Positions 32,163-42,434 of a DNA stretch of 64,000 nt are shown here, piece by piece. The notes under the pieces were generated by a model. It had not been told where the DNA came from. It was given only the letters and a program-made list of their open reading frames with translations, and made no database searches. Source of the stretch: Zygosaccharomyces rouxii (Eukaryota; Ascomycota; Saccharomycetes; Saccharomycetales; Saccharomycetaceae); contig NC_012992.1 in the NCBI RefSeq assembly GCF_000026365.1, positions 744,001 through 808,000 on the forward strand. The letters run 5' to 3'. A program made the position numbers and the translations under genes. Position 1 is the first letter of the stretch; the number at the start of each line of letters is the position of its first letter.

Positions 32163-33452
32163 CTTTCTTCCGGACAAGACTAGAGTGAATCAGCGAGAGC
32201 AGTACCCAACAAGTAGGGATGCTGTTACCCTAATTTGCTAATTGTTAGCTAATTGAAGGAATTAGAGGTAACAGCTAACACAGAATGCACGCATAATTTG
32301 GTAAGATGGATGCGTATCTCAAGAAACCGTAGCTAACCCTATTGTCCCAAGATTCGGCATACTGGGTTTTTCAAGAAGTTTAAGCTTGTATCTACTCAAC
32401 TTGTGGGGCTAATTGATCTTCGCACACATTCGCGGTAATAAACGAACAAGAAAAAAAAGGAATTATTATTTCCTAGACATTTGAAAATGCCAGCCATTTT
32501 AAATTCTGAAGTACAACGTCGAGTCGTTCGTTCTATTGTTTTATTTTCCGTCCTTTTTTCCGTTTCCCGCTGACCTTTTTTCATCATCATTAATTATCGC
32601 TACTTGTACTCTGCTTTTACTACTGCTGCTATCATTTTCACAATCCCTCAAGTGTGCCACATTTCACACCACCCCAGTTTGAGTTACACACACATTAAAT
32701 TCCTATTGTTGTCAAGAAATTAAGCAAAAAGGCTTAGTGGTTTTAATTTATTTTATTACTTTACACTTTTCTTCTTTCTTCTGCTAGTCATATCCCAATT
32801 GATCTTGTCACAAATTCTGGTTATTTTTCTGTCAGACAAATAGGTTTATTTCCATATTCTTGAAATCTGTATCATCCGTGTATCGGTGTGTGCTGTATCA
32901 TTCCCATAAAAAAAAAGTTCAAGAACCCGTGAACGGAAAGGAAAGGGGAAAGAAAAAAACGAAAACAAGAACGAAAACAAGAACAAAACTCTTCCAACAC
33001 AAACATAGTTATTATTACAAGAGAAAACGGACAAGAGAAAAAGGATTTTCAATCATCGAAGGATAGATACCAAGAAGTTCAAGTGGCGTTCAACGCATAT
33101 CATTACACGAGAAATCTTTGTTGTTTTTATTTTCATCTTTTCTTTCCTTCCTATCATTATTAATTAGTTTTTGTTTTTAATAACACGGTTTGTTTCCCGT
33201 TATTTGAATATCAGCTACCTAGAAAAGTGGCAAATAAGTCGAGACACACCATTTGCATATTGTATTATCTGGCACTGATACAGTGACTATCGAAATTGTA
33301 ACAAAAGAATAAGAACCATAAACGGAGAGGTAGAAGAACAATAACAGTAATTGTAAGTAGTTGGTGGTTTTCCCGAGAGATAGATTAACAATCACGTATT
33401 TGCATTATTTCATTAGGATTGCTTTAATTGTTTATTATAAAGAAAGTGCTGT
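31874..33452. promoter_or_regulatory. Long WHI3/4 upstream region
   Basis: 1.58 kb without a supported gene. It includes a 34-nt T run (32129-32162) directly followed by CCGGACA (32170-32176), short direct repeats around GCTAATTG/AGCTAATTG (32230-32255), and A/G-rich leader sequence to 33450. A GTAAGT at about 33352 has no convincing branch site, so I do not call a 5'UTR intron. Confidence 0.5.
32129..32162. repeat. 34-nt homopolymer T tract
   Basis: Uninterrupted poly(dA:dT); such tracts exclude nucleosomes and often mark yeast promoters. Confidence 0.95.
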
Positions 33453-35690
33453 ATGCCACTCATACAAGATAGCCAACTAATGGATAGTTCAAGCTTTTTT
33501 GTTCAGGGGCCATTCAATGGAAGTTCGGATAACCTTTCAGTGGGTACATCTACGAACGTTTCCCCCAGCCATCAAGCAACACTTCATTTGAATCACTCAA
33601 ATAGCGACACAAGCATACATCAACCAAGTGGGGGAGGTATAGGAAGTGGTGGGTCAGGTCTCCATCATTCTTTTAATAATAGTAATAATTCTACTGCAGG
33701 TGGTAGTGGTGGTGTTGCTTCCAACGGCAATGAAAAAACGTCACCTTTGCATTTGTCATCCATGCTTCATAGTTTTTCCATGGGTAGTGGACTCAATACT
33801 TCTTCAATGTCTCAACAACATCAAGATTTGCATTCGTCATCTTTCAATCAAGGAGCTGGCTCTTATCTCCTGAAAATGAAAAATTTACCTCAAGATATTA
33901 CATTAAGAGAAACTTATGCCATTTTTGCCCTAGCAGATGGAGTTGTAAATGTTGAACTAATCAAAGAACCAAAATTCTCTAATTCCGCAGATGATTACGA
34001 GTTTTCAATTTTAGCTAAATTTGGCTCATTACCATTAGCCACCCATTATGCATCAATATTGAGTTCCAAATCAGATATCTTTGGACCAAGTTATCCATTT
34101 ACTTCTTACATCGAAGTCATAGATGAATTAGCTAATCAACAGGTTTCATTCCAAAGACCGAAATTCAATCTATCTCAACCAAATTACCAGCTTTCCAGCT
34201 CTACTTTACCCCCCACTCCCGTGGCTTCTGTACCATCAGCAAATGCTCAACAACAACCTCAGCAACAACAACAAGCTTCTCCAATTTCATCTTCTGGACC
34301 TGGTAGTAGACCTAGTCTCATGCAAACGCGTCTCAGGTTTTCATTTAGTGATCCCTTTTCTTCAGATCCTCTAGGTGGGGTCGGTACACCTACTAGTACA
34401 GATGCACAGAGTCAACAACAACAACAACAACAACAACAACAGCAGCAGCAGCAACAACAGCAGCAGCAGCAACAACAACATAATCATCAACAACAGCAAC
34501 AGCAACAGCAACAACAACAGCCTCAGAGTGGATCTACTATAAGTCATTCGCGTTCACATCAAGAATCTACACCATCTCAATCTAGAGATGTGGGTAAATC
34601 TTTTTTACTCATGGATAATGATGACATCAATGATACAATTTGGGGTGGCAATGGTATTCCCAGTAGCATGAATGGATTTTCTACCACGCCTCAACCTTCT
34701 ACGCCCATTTTAGATTGGGGAACTGGCGGTAGAAAGCCAAGTTCTTTTTTCCTACCGCAAACGACAAATTCGGCAGCTCCTACTCAATCAACTCCAACTG
34801 TAGACATTCCAACAACTTCGTCGCAAGGTATTCCTATCTCTACTCCAACCGGATCTTCCATCCCACCTTTCAATTTGTTGGGTAAGATTCCATCAGCGGG
34901 TTCCTCAAATTTACCCAATGTCATGGGCGGTTCTAGTGATCTTGGAATAGCGTCAAGGAAAAGCCAAACTTTTGTTCCAGGTGCTAAACAACAAGGACCG
35001 CAACCCGCACCTCCAACCTCATCACAGCCCCAAGTACAAGATACATCACTGTCGACTCCGGCAGTATCTGCAACTGCCGGAACTACTACTGCTTCATTAG
35101 ATCCTACTCAAAAGATTCCCCAGGGCAGATCAGGTGGAGCTAGGAGTACACAGTCGAGCACAGGTGCTCAGAAGAGTAGCTTATCTTCGTCCTCGTCCTC
35201 AAGCAATGTGGCTGGTTCTGGTACCATTTCTCAAGCCGATTTGTCTCTTTTGGCAAGAGTTCCACCACCTGCAAATCCAGCTGATCAAAACCCACCTTGC
35301 AATACTTTATATGTGGGTAATTTACCACCGGATGCTACTGAACAAGAATTAAGACAGCTATTTTCTGGTCAACAAGGATTTAGAAGGTTATCCTTCAGGA
35401 ATAAGAATAGTAATGGTAATGGCCATGGTCCTATGTGCTTTGTAGAGTTTGAGGATGTCAGCTTTGCAACTAGAGCTCTTGCTGAATTGTACGGTAGTCA
35501 GCTGCCTCGTGCAAGTGCTAGCAACAAAGGTGGTATAAGATTGAGTTTTTCCAAGAATCCATTAGGTGTAAGAGGTCCCAACAACAGAAGGGGAGGAAGT
35601 AGTACTGCAATAAATGGCCAAGGTTCGAGCGGTAATTCTGCACAATCATTTACCAATTATGGCTACTCGAGTGGATACACTAAGACCTAA
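33453..35690 (+). CDS. WHI3: RNA-binding cell-size regulator Whi3/Whi4
   Basis: Cytoplasmic RRM protein that binds CLN3 and other mRNAs and restrains G1 progression. 745 residues (S. cerevisiae Whi3 661, Whi4 649), the single pre-duplication copy. The N-terminus is Ser/Asn/Gly-rich. A conserved degenerate RRM-like block sits near 135-230 ([19 protein letters not shown]). The glutamine-rich tract (coded at 34411-34520) is prion-like and in Whi3 drives pheromone-dependent assembly. A canonical RRM lies at about 610-700 with RNP2 TLYVGNL and RNP1-like [11 protein letters not shown]3 and WHI4 descend equally from this locus. Confidence 0.95.
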   Translation: MPLIQDSQLMDSSSFFVQGPFNGSSDNLSVGTSTNVSPSHQATLHLNHSNSDTSIHQPSGGGIGSGGSGLHHSFNNSNNSTAGGSGGVASNGNEKTSPLHLSSMLHSFSMGSGLNTSSMSQQHQDLHSSSFNQGAGSYLLKMKNLPQDITLRETYAIFALADGVVNVELIKEPKFSNSADDYEFSILAKFGSLPLATHYASILSSKSDIFGPSYPFTSYIEVIDELANQQVSFQRPKFNLSQPNYQLSSSTLPPTPVASVPSANAQQQPQQQQQASPISSSGPGSRPSLMQTRLRFSFSDPFSSDPLGGVGTPTSTDAQSQQQQQQQQQQQQQQQQQQQQQQHNHQQQQQQQQQQQPQSGSTISHSRSHQESTPSQSRDVGKSFLLMDNDDINDTIWGGNGIPSSMNGFSTTPQPSTPILDWGTGGRKPSSFFLPQTTNSAAPTQSTPTVDIPTTSSQGIPISTPTGSSIPPFNLLGKIPSAGSSNLPNVMGGSSDLGIASRKSQTFVPGAKQQGPQPAPPTSSQPQVQDTSLSTPAVSATAGTTTASLDPTQKIPQGRSGGARSTQSSTGAQKSSLSSSSSSSNVAGSGTISQADLSLLARVPPPANPADQNPPCNTLYVGNLPPDATEQELRQLFSGQQGFRRLSFRNKNSNGNGHGPMCFVEFEDVSFATRALAELYGSQLPRASASNKGGIRLSFSKNPLGVRGPNNRRGGSSTAINGQGSSGNSAQSFTNYGYSSGYTKT
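34411..34521 (+). repeat. Glutamine-repeat tract in WHI3
   Basis: Mixed CAA/CAG run of about 35 glutamines interrupted by an HNH insertion. The mixed codons suggest an older, maintained polyQ. Confidence 0.95.
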
Positions 35691-36630
35691 TGCTCATTTT
35701 GTTAAAGTGGGTTCAATTGTTTTATTTTTTTTCCATTTTTCACTTCCGGATAGCCATTGAACAGCGTTCTTCTATTTTTCTACCTTATTTCAATTCTCCC
35801 CTATTACTTTGACTCACCATACCCTTCCTGCACTTGCAATGCTTTCTTTTTTTTTTTTTTTTTTTTAAGACTTTTCTGATGTGGTCCGTTTGTGTTTTAT
35901 CTCTTTCCTATCATAAATTGCATATCTCTCCCCATTTGTCCTCTTTCAATGTTATTATTGTTGCTCCCATTATCTTCAACTTTATTTCCCGCCTCCTAGA
36001 CATTAATATTCAGTGGCCTAATGATGTATATTGAGTTTTTCATGTAACACTATCAAAATATGCTTACCTGAACATTTTTGGGGTTAGAGTGTTCCCTACT
36101 TTTTTCTTATCATTTTTTCATTATGCCACGATTTATATTCAAAATTGTACTGATTTCAACAAACTTAAATTAAAAGGGAAGAGGATGATAAATGATTTTT
36201 CGTATGATAAAGAATGTGCCAATGGGCACGAAATGAAAAGTACAACACTGTACTAGAAATTATTGAGAAGTTGAAATAAGGAAAGACCAATAACAATATA
36301 ATAATACTAATTATAATAATAAAAAAAAAAAACAACAAAAAAAAAAAAAAAAAAAAAAAATAAAAGGAAAAAAAAAAAAAAAAAAATAAGAAATTTTTGA
36401 CAGTTGATCTGCTCATCTCCCATTATTTTCGCCTCACCTCATTTCATTTCAATTCATTTCATTTTATTTTAATATCTATATACAAATGCGTTGTGTATCT
36501 CCGCGTGTAATATTTAGGATTCCATCTCAATATGTTTTTATTATTAATTCTGCGTTATGACTTTGGTTCATCTAAGCCCTTGACAAAAACAAAATCCGAT
36601 ATGTTTTATATAGTTTTGAATTCGGTCATT
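35691..36630. other. Convergent WHI3-SHS1 3' intergenic region
   Basis: 940 bp of AT-rich terminal sequence between convergent genes. A T run lies at about 35847-35867 and a 65-bp A-rich tract at 36321-36386, giving opposite-polarity homopolymers. No ORF or RNA gene recognised. Confidence 0.5.
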
Positions 36631-38196
36631 CTATTGTCTATTAGATGCAATAGAGGCCAAATCCGTATATGTATCCTCTTTCTTGATATTACTACGTGAA
36701 TAACTAGCGCTTATCGATGATGATGAATCCATAAAAGCATTTGGATCTTCTAATTGTTGTTGACGAATGAACTTTTCCCTTTGTTTCAAGTCATGAGCTT
36801 TTCTTTCCAGTTCTTGAATACGCATCTGTAATTCTTTTGCCGATTGTGCTTCCAATTTCTCCAATTTCTGTTGCCTTGCCAATATACGTTCATGTCTCAA
36901 TACGTAGGGAACGGTTTCTGATATATTTCTCAATTTAGTTCTCTCAGGTGATTCCGAAGCCTTTTCCTCGTGTGGTAGGGATCTTTCCTCTGAGTCATGA
37001 CTTGAATGTCGAAAAGCTTGATTCCTTGATGAAGATTTCGTATCTGGTGTAGATGGTGCTTCAGAGCCAATGGCCAAAGATTGTGAAGATTGAACTTGAC
37101 CAGTTCTTATCAAAGAAGCAAAATTTGATAAACTTGGTGCTGCCGATTGTCTTGCAAGGTTTTTATCATTAGAAATATCCTGTTCAGAAACTGTTGACAA
37201 TTTTTCAGCACGATAGTTCTCATACAACAAATTTTGTGTGGTATCTTTAAATTCCTGTAAATGAGAACCGAACAGAACGCTCTTTAAAATGTGTAAATCT
37301 GAAGTCTTACTATCACTAATGAACACTGATCCCCAGGGGTATGATCTCACATATCTACCTTCATTATCTGTGGAATCAGAACAAATCACAGCAAATGGTT
37401 GTAGATTGGCCAACGCTTGGTTCTCCTCAATAGTTTCGATATCATCATCTTCAGGATCAACTTCAAATTTATAGACCGGAACATGATGTTTTTCCAAATC
37501 ACTGTTGATTTTCATTCTAAATTCATTCAATTCCTCCTTGGTAAATGAATCAGCTCTACTGATAATGGGTAGAACGTTGGTATAACGAGAGATTCTTTTC
37601 ATAAATTCTATATCCATCTCTCTAAGTCCGTGACCGGTTGGTTCAATGAAATAAAGTGCAATGTGGATTCTAGTATCTTCAAATCTCGGATTTCTTTTAA
37701 TTCTAGTTTCCTCTGCTAAAACAATATCAAATTGCTGTTCCAAATACAAAGTAACTTCATCAAAACATAACGAATCATCCATATTTTCACCAATTCCATG
37801 TGTATTAACTAAATTGAAAAGAATAATTTCTTCTTCATCTTCAAATTCCGCGTCTGCACTTGGTTGTCCAGTACCAATTTCAACCGATGTAGACGTTATT
37901 GTAATACCAGGTTCCCATTCTGCTCTAGATGGATCAAAAGGTGCTAGATAGGAAGGGATACCATTTCTAGAGTTAAATGACACAACTTTTGTTGGTGAAG
38001 TAACCTTAACTTTTGGTGAAACTTCATAAGTATCGGAGTCTTCATATTTATGAGGGAAAATGTTTGATTCTAACAAATTGTTGGCAAATGTCGTCTTACC
38101 GGTTCCTGACGGACCACATAGTAACATCGAATATGTGATACCGCGCCTGTGTTCTTTCTTCTTACGAAAGAGGTTTGGAGGAAGTGCGGGATTCAT
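36631..38196 (-). CDS. SHS1: Septin Shs1
   Basis: Terminal septin subunit of bud-neck filaments. 521 residues from the ATG at 38196; the 14 codons upstream begin with GTG, not ATG, and the chosen start gives MNPALPPNLFRKKKEH, close to the S. cerevisiae start. A polybasic segment precedes GTPase P-loop GPSGTGKTT (about 28-36). The G3-like region is NTHGIGENMD and the G4-like SRAD replaces the usual AKAD. A septin-unique region follows, and a coiled coil lies at about 440-500 (LEKLEAQSAKELQMRIQELE). Matches YDL225W. Confidence 0.95.
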   Translation of the reverse strand: MNPALPPNLFRKKKEHRRGITYSMLLCGPSGTGKTTFANNLLESNIFPHKYEDSDTYEVSPKVKVTSPTKVVSFNSRNGIPSYLAPFDPSRAEWEPGITITSTSVEIGTGQPSADAEFEDEEEIILFNLVNTHGIGENMDDSLCFDEVTLYLEQQFDIVLAEETRIKRNPRFEDTRIHIALYFIEPTGHGLREMDIEFMKRISRYTNVLPIISRADSFTKEELNEFRMKINSDLEKHHVPVYKFEVDPEDDDIETIEENQALANLQPFAVICSDSTDNEGRYVRSYPWGSVFISDSKTSDLHILKSVLFGSHLQEFKDTTQNLLYENYRAEKLSTVSEQDISNDKNLARQSAAPSLSNFASLIRTGQVQSSQSLAIGSEAPSTPDTKSSSRNQAFRHSSHDSEERSLPHEEKASESPERTKLRNISETVPYVLRHERILARQQKLEKLEAQSAKELQMRIQELERKAHDLKQREKFIRQQQLEDPNAFMDSSSSISASYSRSNIKKEDTYTDLASIASNRQ

Positions 38197-39529
38197 GATT
38201 TCAAAGAATGCTGACCTCGATTGAATGCAATTAAACACTGACAGAGATCAATTGAATTGAGTACTAATCCTTTAACTATAAGGTACGAAATATATTGGCA
38301 TTGCACGGTATGGCATACGCGTATGATAAAACAGATCGGTTATTTCGAAATACATCATTTCAGACGAGATATATGTTCGGGTAACTACACATTGTCCGGG
38401 ACGACCCTGGTTGTCCCAGAAATTAGTTTGTCCGAGCTAACCATGGTTGTATTCGAAACCAAACCATCCGGGTAACTGCTCTTTTCCGTCCTCCTGTCTC
38501 CCTCCCCATATTTATGCTAAGTACTTCCCTTTACTTGTACCTTGGCGGTACAGGAGCCGCTGATAGTAAACATGTTCGATAGAACTACTCTTCGAACTTC
38601 TCTGCTTTTGGTGGTTATTGTATGAGGATCTGCTAAATATGTATTCTCGAAAGAAGCCCGCTAACATGTATTTCCCCATATGTCTCACTATCAAACAAGT
38701 ATGATTAGGTCTTTGCCACCCACTGAGTTAACTCGAATACGCCGGAGCTTGGTACATAATATAGATGGTGGTGTGGCTATCGCTGTGATTTGGGTTTTGG
38801 ATCGAGACAATCGAGTTAGAGTATGGAAAACACGTATGCCTTCAGATACATAACTAGGCGTGGTTACAAGAGTATGGTTAGAACTTTGTTAAAGATTTAC
38901 AAAACTTTACAAGCTGGTGTGCCAGAATACCTTGTGAAACACTGCCAATGTTGCTTATTCTCTGTGTGAGATGTTCCTGAGAAAATGAAGCTGCTTCTAT
39001 GCTGTTTTTAGTCCAGCTTCCACTTCGAAAATCAGTCCTGTAACAACTTTATTTTCCTTCTCTCCAATTATGAATGATATATGCTATTGAATTTTATTAT
39101 CCGACTCTTTGACACATTGGCATCGATGCATTGTATCCGTATTTGCTACAGGCGGGAGTGTCTGGGGCACCTTGGGATTCCACTATTTCCGAACCTGTAA
39201 AGTCAATTAGCGATGCCAAACCCTTATTCCGCTTCAACAACGGCATCATAACCAAACACGATGGGAAAACATCAATGGGCATATTTGAGATTGTCCTCAA
39301 AAATAAGATCAATCAGTTTGAAAAAAGTGTGAACATCCCCGGATTAAATTAAATTGGATGCAATAAACCAAAATTAAAAAATCACTTTTTTTTTCTGTGC
39401 ATTTTTTTTTCACGACACATGGTAATAACATCTGGTCCTTGATGTCATCGTTCTGTTCTCCTGATCTAGTTTGCTAAGCAGACAAGGAGAAAAGGCGAAG
39501 AAAAAAAAAGTTGTTCTTAACGCCACGAG
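38197..39529. promoter_or_regulatory. Divergent SHS1/GCR2 intergenic region with two Reb1 sites
   Basis: 1.3 kb without a supported gene. Two same-orientation Reb1 sites CGGGTAA lie at 38378-38384 and 38469-38475, and TGTCCGG is at 38393-38399. Opposed short open frames around 39097-39352 lack ATG starts. The rest shows nothing I recognise. Confidence 0.5.
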
Positions 39530-39745
39530 ATGGCTTCAATGACAATGGAATACACCATTTGGAAATCTTCGCTCAAACGAGAGGTATCAAGTGAAGAGGA
39601 TCTATTGACATCTGGTGATACCCCCACTTCTAAAAACTTCCACAGTTTTGCCACCCCAGTTGGACAGTACAGTGTGGGCGCTCCAAGGGTTCCTTCAGTG
39701 GGGTCAATCTTTGCATCTCTTTTGTCCAAGACGCTTATTGTGTAG
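39530..39745 (+). other. 71-codon upstream ORF of GCR2
   Basis: ATG at 39530, stop 39743-39745, ending 5 nt before the GCR2 ATG and in a different frame. The product is not recognised. It could be a translated uORF, a short gene, or the N-terminus of a longer Gcr2 separated by an indel or frameshift (the GCR2 frame itself is open back to 39634). Confidence 0.3.
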
Positions 39746-39750
39746 GAGGA

Positions 39751-41127
39751 ATGAACGATATTGATTTTGGAGCCTTAAGCCAGCAGCTTGCAACTACAGC
39801 TGGTATAATGCATCATCAGACAAAGCTAGACGTTTTCATTATAAGGGCTTATAAGTTACTATCGAACGGTGCTATTATCCATAGTAACGGAGCTTTACAA
39901 AGTGTTTCGAGTTCACCACAGGGATCAACAAAGACACCAGATGGGACTCCCAATAGCACAGGTGGCGGTTTAACTACAAGTGCTCAATATTTGCAAATTT
40001 TTTCCAAAATCTCTAAACTATACAATGCAACAATTTCATCGGGTTCCATTGACGATAGATCTACATCGCCTAAATCACCCATTGAGTTATATCAGCGATT
40101 TCAACAAATCATCAAGGAATTGGAATTGAGCTACGATGTTTCACCTTATAGTAAATATATTCAAAAATTAGATCAGGGCATTTGGCAAGTTAGAGACGAT
40201 ACAGAACTAAAAGGTGATAAACTTTGGGAATTGGCTTCCATGAGTATAGGCTCTATTTATGATCCAAGATCGGGTCAAATGCTATCACAAACTCGCAGGA
40301 AGACAAGTTCGATGGCAAATTCATTAGCTGCATCTACCAAGGCTTCGCCTACAGAAGTTCGCACGGCTCAACGTAATCCAACTGTTAATAGTATGGCTAC
40401 AGATGCATCACTGCCGCAACAATTACAACGAAAATTACAAAACTTATCACAAGATGTTAACTCTCGTTCTTTGAACGGCTATTACACACAACCGACCAGT
40501 CCAGGACACGGTGGATTCAATTTTGGTCTGGGTGACGGTGACACTTTTTACAATTCCTTCACTGGTGCAGGTGGTGCAGGCAGTAATGGTGCCAACGGAG
40601 TTAGTGCAGGTACCTCTTGGAAAAGAAGATCCTTAGGTTCATTAGGTGCCGATGCACTCGACGATGAGGCCGTAGAAGAACTTTTACAATTAACCAACAC
40701 TTCCAAAAGACAGAGAACAGCAACACCAGTCTATGGAAGTGGCCCGGAGTCTAGTGTATCGCAACCGGCAAATGCTACAGCAGCAGCAGCAGCAGCGATG
40801 AGTACTACACAATCACAGAACGAACTTAACGGATTTGGTCCTGCTGCCACTGCTGCCGCTAACGGGGCCGCAGGACCAACGACAACAGGCACTACGGATC
40901 CAGCTTCAACAGACACAGTTACTACCAACAGTTCTTTAGTCAATGGTGAAGCTGTAGTACGACAGTTGAAAAATACTTATGAGAATTTGGTCTCAGAAAA
41001 GGACCAAAGAATAGTCCAATTGGAACGAGAAATAGAATTACAAAGACAAGAAACTCAATGGCTGCGCAAGATGCTCATTGAAGATATGGGGTGCGTACGA
41101 AGCCTCTTAAAAGATTTAAGGAACTAA
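39751..41127 (+). CDS. GCR2: Glycolytic gene transcriptional coactivator Gcr2
   Basis: Nuclear coactivator that partners Gcr1 at glycolytic promoters. 458 residues (S. cerevisiae 534). The conserved N-terminal block MHHQTKLDVFIIRAYKLLSN begins at the internal ATG 39808 (residue 20), which may be the true start; the ATG at 39751 adds 19 residues. A second conserved block follows (SPIELYQRFQQIIKELELSYD, about 110). The middle is Ser/Gly/Ala-rich with an alanine run. The C-terminal coiled coil (YENLVSEKDQRIVQLEREIE, about 410-458) is the Gcr1-interaction/dimer region. Matches YNL199C. Confidence 0.92.
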   Translation: MNDIDFGALSQQLATTAGIMHHQTKLDVFIIRAYKLLSNGAIIHSNGALQSVSSSPQGSTKTPDGTPNSTGGGLTTSAQYLQIFSKISKLYNATISSGSIDDRSTSPKSPIELYQRFQQIIKELELSYDVSPYSKYIQKLDQGIWQVRDDTELKGDKLWELASMSIGSIYDPRSGQMLSQTRRKTSSMANSLAASTKASPTEVRTAQRNPTVNSMATDASLPQQLQRKLQNLSQDVNSRSLNGYYTQPTSPGHGGFNFGLGDGDTFYNSFTGAGGAGSNGANGVSAGTSWKRRSLGSLGADALDDEAVEELLQLTNTSKRQRTATPVYGSGPESSVSQPANATAAAAAAMSTTQSQNELNGFGPAATAAANGAAGPTTTGTTDPASTDTVTTNSSLVNGEAVVRQLKNTYENLVSEKDQRIVQLEREIELQRQETQWLRKMLIEDMGCVRSLLKDLRN

Positions 41128-41179
41128 TGTTTTACCTTCTCCTTATTCTATAGGCCACTTATGTGTTTAGATGTCGCGG

Positions 41180-41186
41180 TTACCCG
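41180..41186 (-). promoter_or_regulatory. Reb1 site upstream of NNR1
   Basis: TTACCCG (reverse of CGGGTAA), 156 bp before the NNR1 ATG. Confidence 0.6.
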
Positions 41187-41341
41187 CAGGTAAATGTAAG
41201 TAATCATTGGGGGTTGGAGGGTGAAGAAACCCTTAGGGAACGAATTGACTAATTAACAGTTTAGTTGACCACTGCTTAATCGAAGTTCATTTCCCTCTTT
41301 GTATCTACTAGAGATTCATAAATATTCATCGTCATTAATAT

Positions 41342-42076
41342 ATGTCACTGCTCAAAGTAGTTTCTTCCAAGTTAGCAGCTGAAGTTGATCAAGAGTTGAT
41401 GGGACCCGGTGTGGGTTTCACCCTTCCACAACTAATGGAATTGGCAGGTTTCAGTGTTGCCCAAGCGGTAACCCGTGAGTTCCCACCAAGTTCAGTGAGT
41501 ATGGATAAAAGCGTCTTTGTCATTGCTGGTCCTGGTAACAACGGCGGTGATGGGTTAGTCTGTGCGAGACATCTGAAATTGTTTGGTTACAATCCAGTGG
41601 TGTACTACCCCAAACGTAGCGAACGCAATGAATTTTACAAGCAGTTGGTCAATCAACTGAACTTCTTTAAGGTTCCAGTACTGCCCAATGAACAAGGCTC
41701 CACGGATTGGTTAGAATATTTGGACCCTGAGAGAACTCTTTGCATAGTCGATGCCATATTTGGATTTAGCTTTAAACCACCCATTAGAGAACCATTCGGT
41801 ACCATTTTAGACCATCTGTATGGTCTAAAGGGTAAAGTACCCATTTTATCTGTCGATGTACCTTCCGGCTGGGATGTGGATAAGGGCCCCGTTACTGAAC
41901 ATGCATTGAAACCATCAGCTCTGATCTCATTAACCGTTCCTAAACCTTGCAGTACACACATGTCTCCGGAGACTTCTCATTACGTTGGAGGTAGATTCAT
42001 ACCCAGAGAATTCGCTAATAAGTACGGTTTTGAACCATTTGACTACGAGGGAACTGATCAAGTACTAAAATTGTAG
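41342..42076 (+). CDS. NNR1: NAD(P)H-hydrate epimerase
   Basis: Repairs damaged NAD(P)HX by interconverting the R and S hydrates for the ATP-dependent dehydratase. 244 residues, the usual size for the stand-alone YjeF_N/AIBP domain. Seen: the Rossmann-like glycine/asparagine loop GPGNNGGDGLVCARHL (about 60-75), the catalytic-region DAIFGFSFK (about 138) and VDVPSGWDVDKG (about 177-188). No targeting peptide evident. Matches YNL200C. Confidence 0.96.
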   Translation: MSLLKVVSSKLAAEVDQELMGPGVGFTLPQLMELAGFSVAQAVTREFPPSSVSMDKSVFVIAGPGNNGGDGLVCARHLKLFGYNPVVYYPKRSERNEFYKQLVNQLNFFKVPVLPNEQGSTDWLEYLDPERTLCIVDAIFGFSFKPPIREPFGTILDHLYGLKGKVPILSVDVPSGWDVDKGPVTEHALKPSALISLTVPKPCSTHMSPETSHYVGGRFIPREFANKYGFEPFDYEGTDQVLKL

Positions 42077-42434
42077 TGTTAAGTCGACTGGTAAAACTGA
42101 AATGCTTGAAAAGTTACCATTTATGCCACTTATATACCATTCAATATAGTTCTTTTATAGCGATGAGATGCAATGCGATGAGATGATTAAAATTTTTCTT
42201 TTTTTTCCCATTTCTTTACAACATAAAAAATAATCATACAAAAGAAAGAACAGTTGATACAACTTAGAAAAGAAAGATTAAGGACTAAAAAAAAGTCACC
42301 AACAGAAGGTAGCTTCATCTTAAAAGTGGGTTGATTGCTTAATTTTGAGAACTGAGATCATTAACACTAAATTTTTGGAAGATTGCAAACCCTTTAGCAG
42401 AAGTTCCCTTTGATAGCGTTTACGCGAAATCGAG
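42077..42434 (+). promoter_or_regulatory. PSY2 promoter with PAC repeats
   Basis: Two GCGATGAGATG elements at about 42160-42187, 14 bp apart, 250-275 bp before the PSY2 ATG; followed by T-rich and A-rich tracts. No gene. Confidence 0.5.

Noticed and set aside
33352..33420. 5'UTR intron before WHI3 (GTAAGT donor)
   Set aside because: No TACTAAC-like branch site before the candidate CATTAG acceptor.
36165..36416. Phe-rich minus-strand ORF
   Set aside because: It is the translation of a poly-A tract in convergent 3' sequence.
38197..38238. N-terminal extension of SHS1 from 38238
   Set aside because: That codon is GTG on the coding strand; the first ATG is at 38196 and matches the family start.
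39097..39352. Two overlapping opposite-strand open frames of about 72 codons between SHS1 and GCR2
   Set aside because: Both begin at TTG, not ATG, and neither resembles a known protein; they are probably chance frames.
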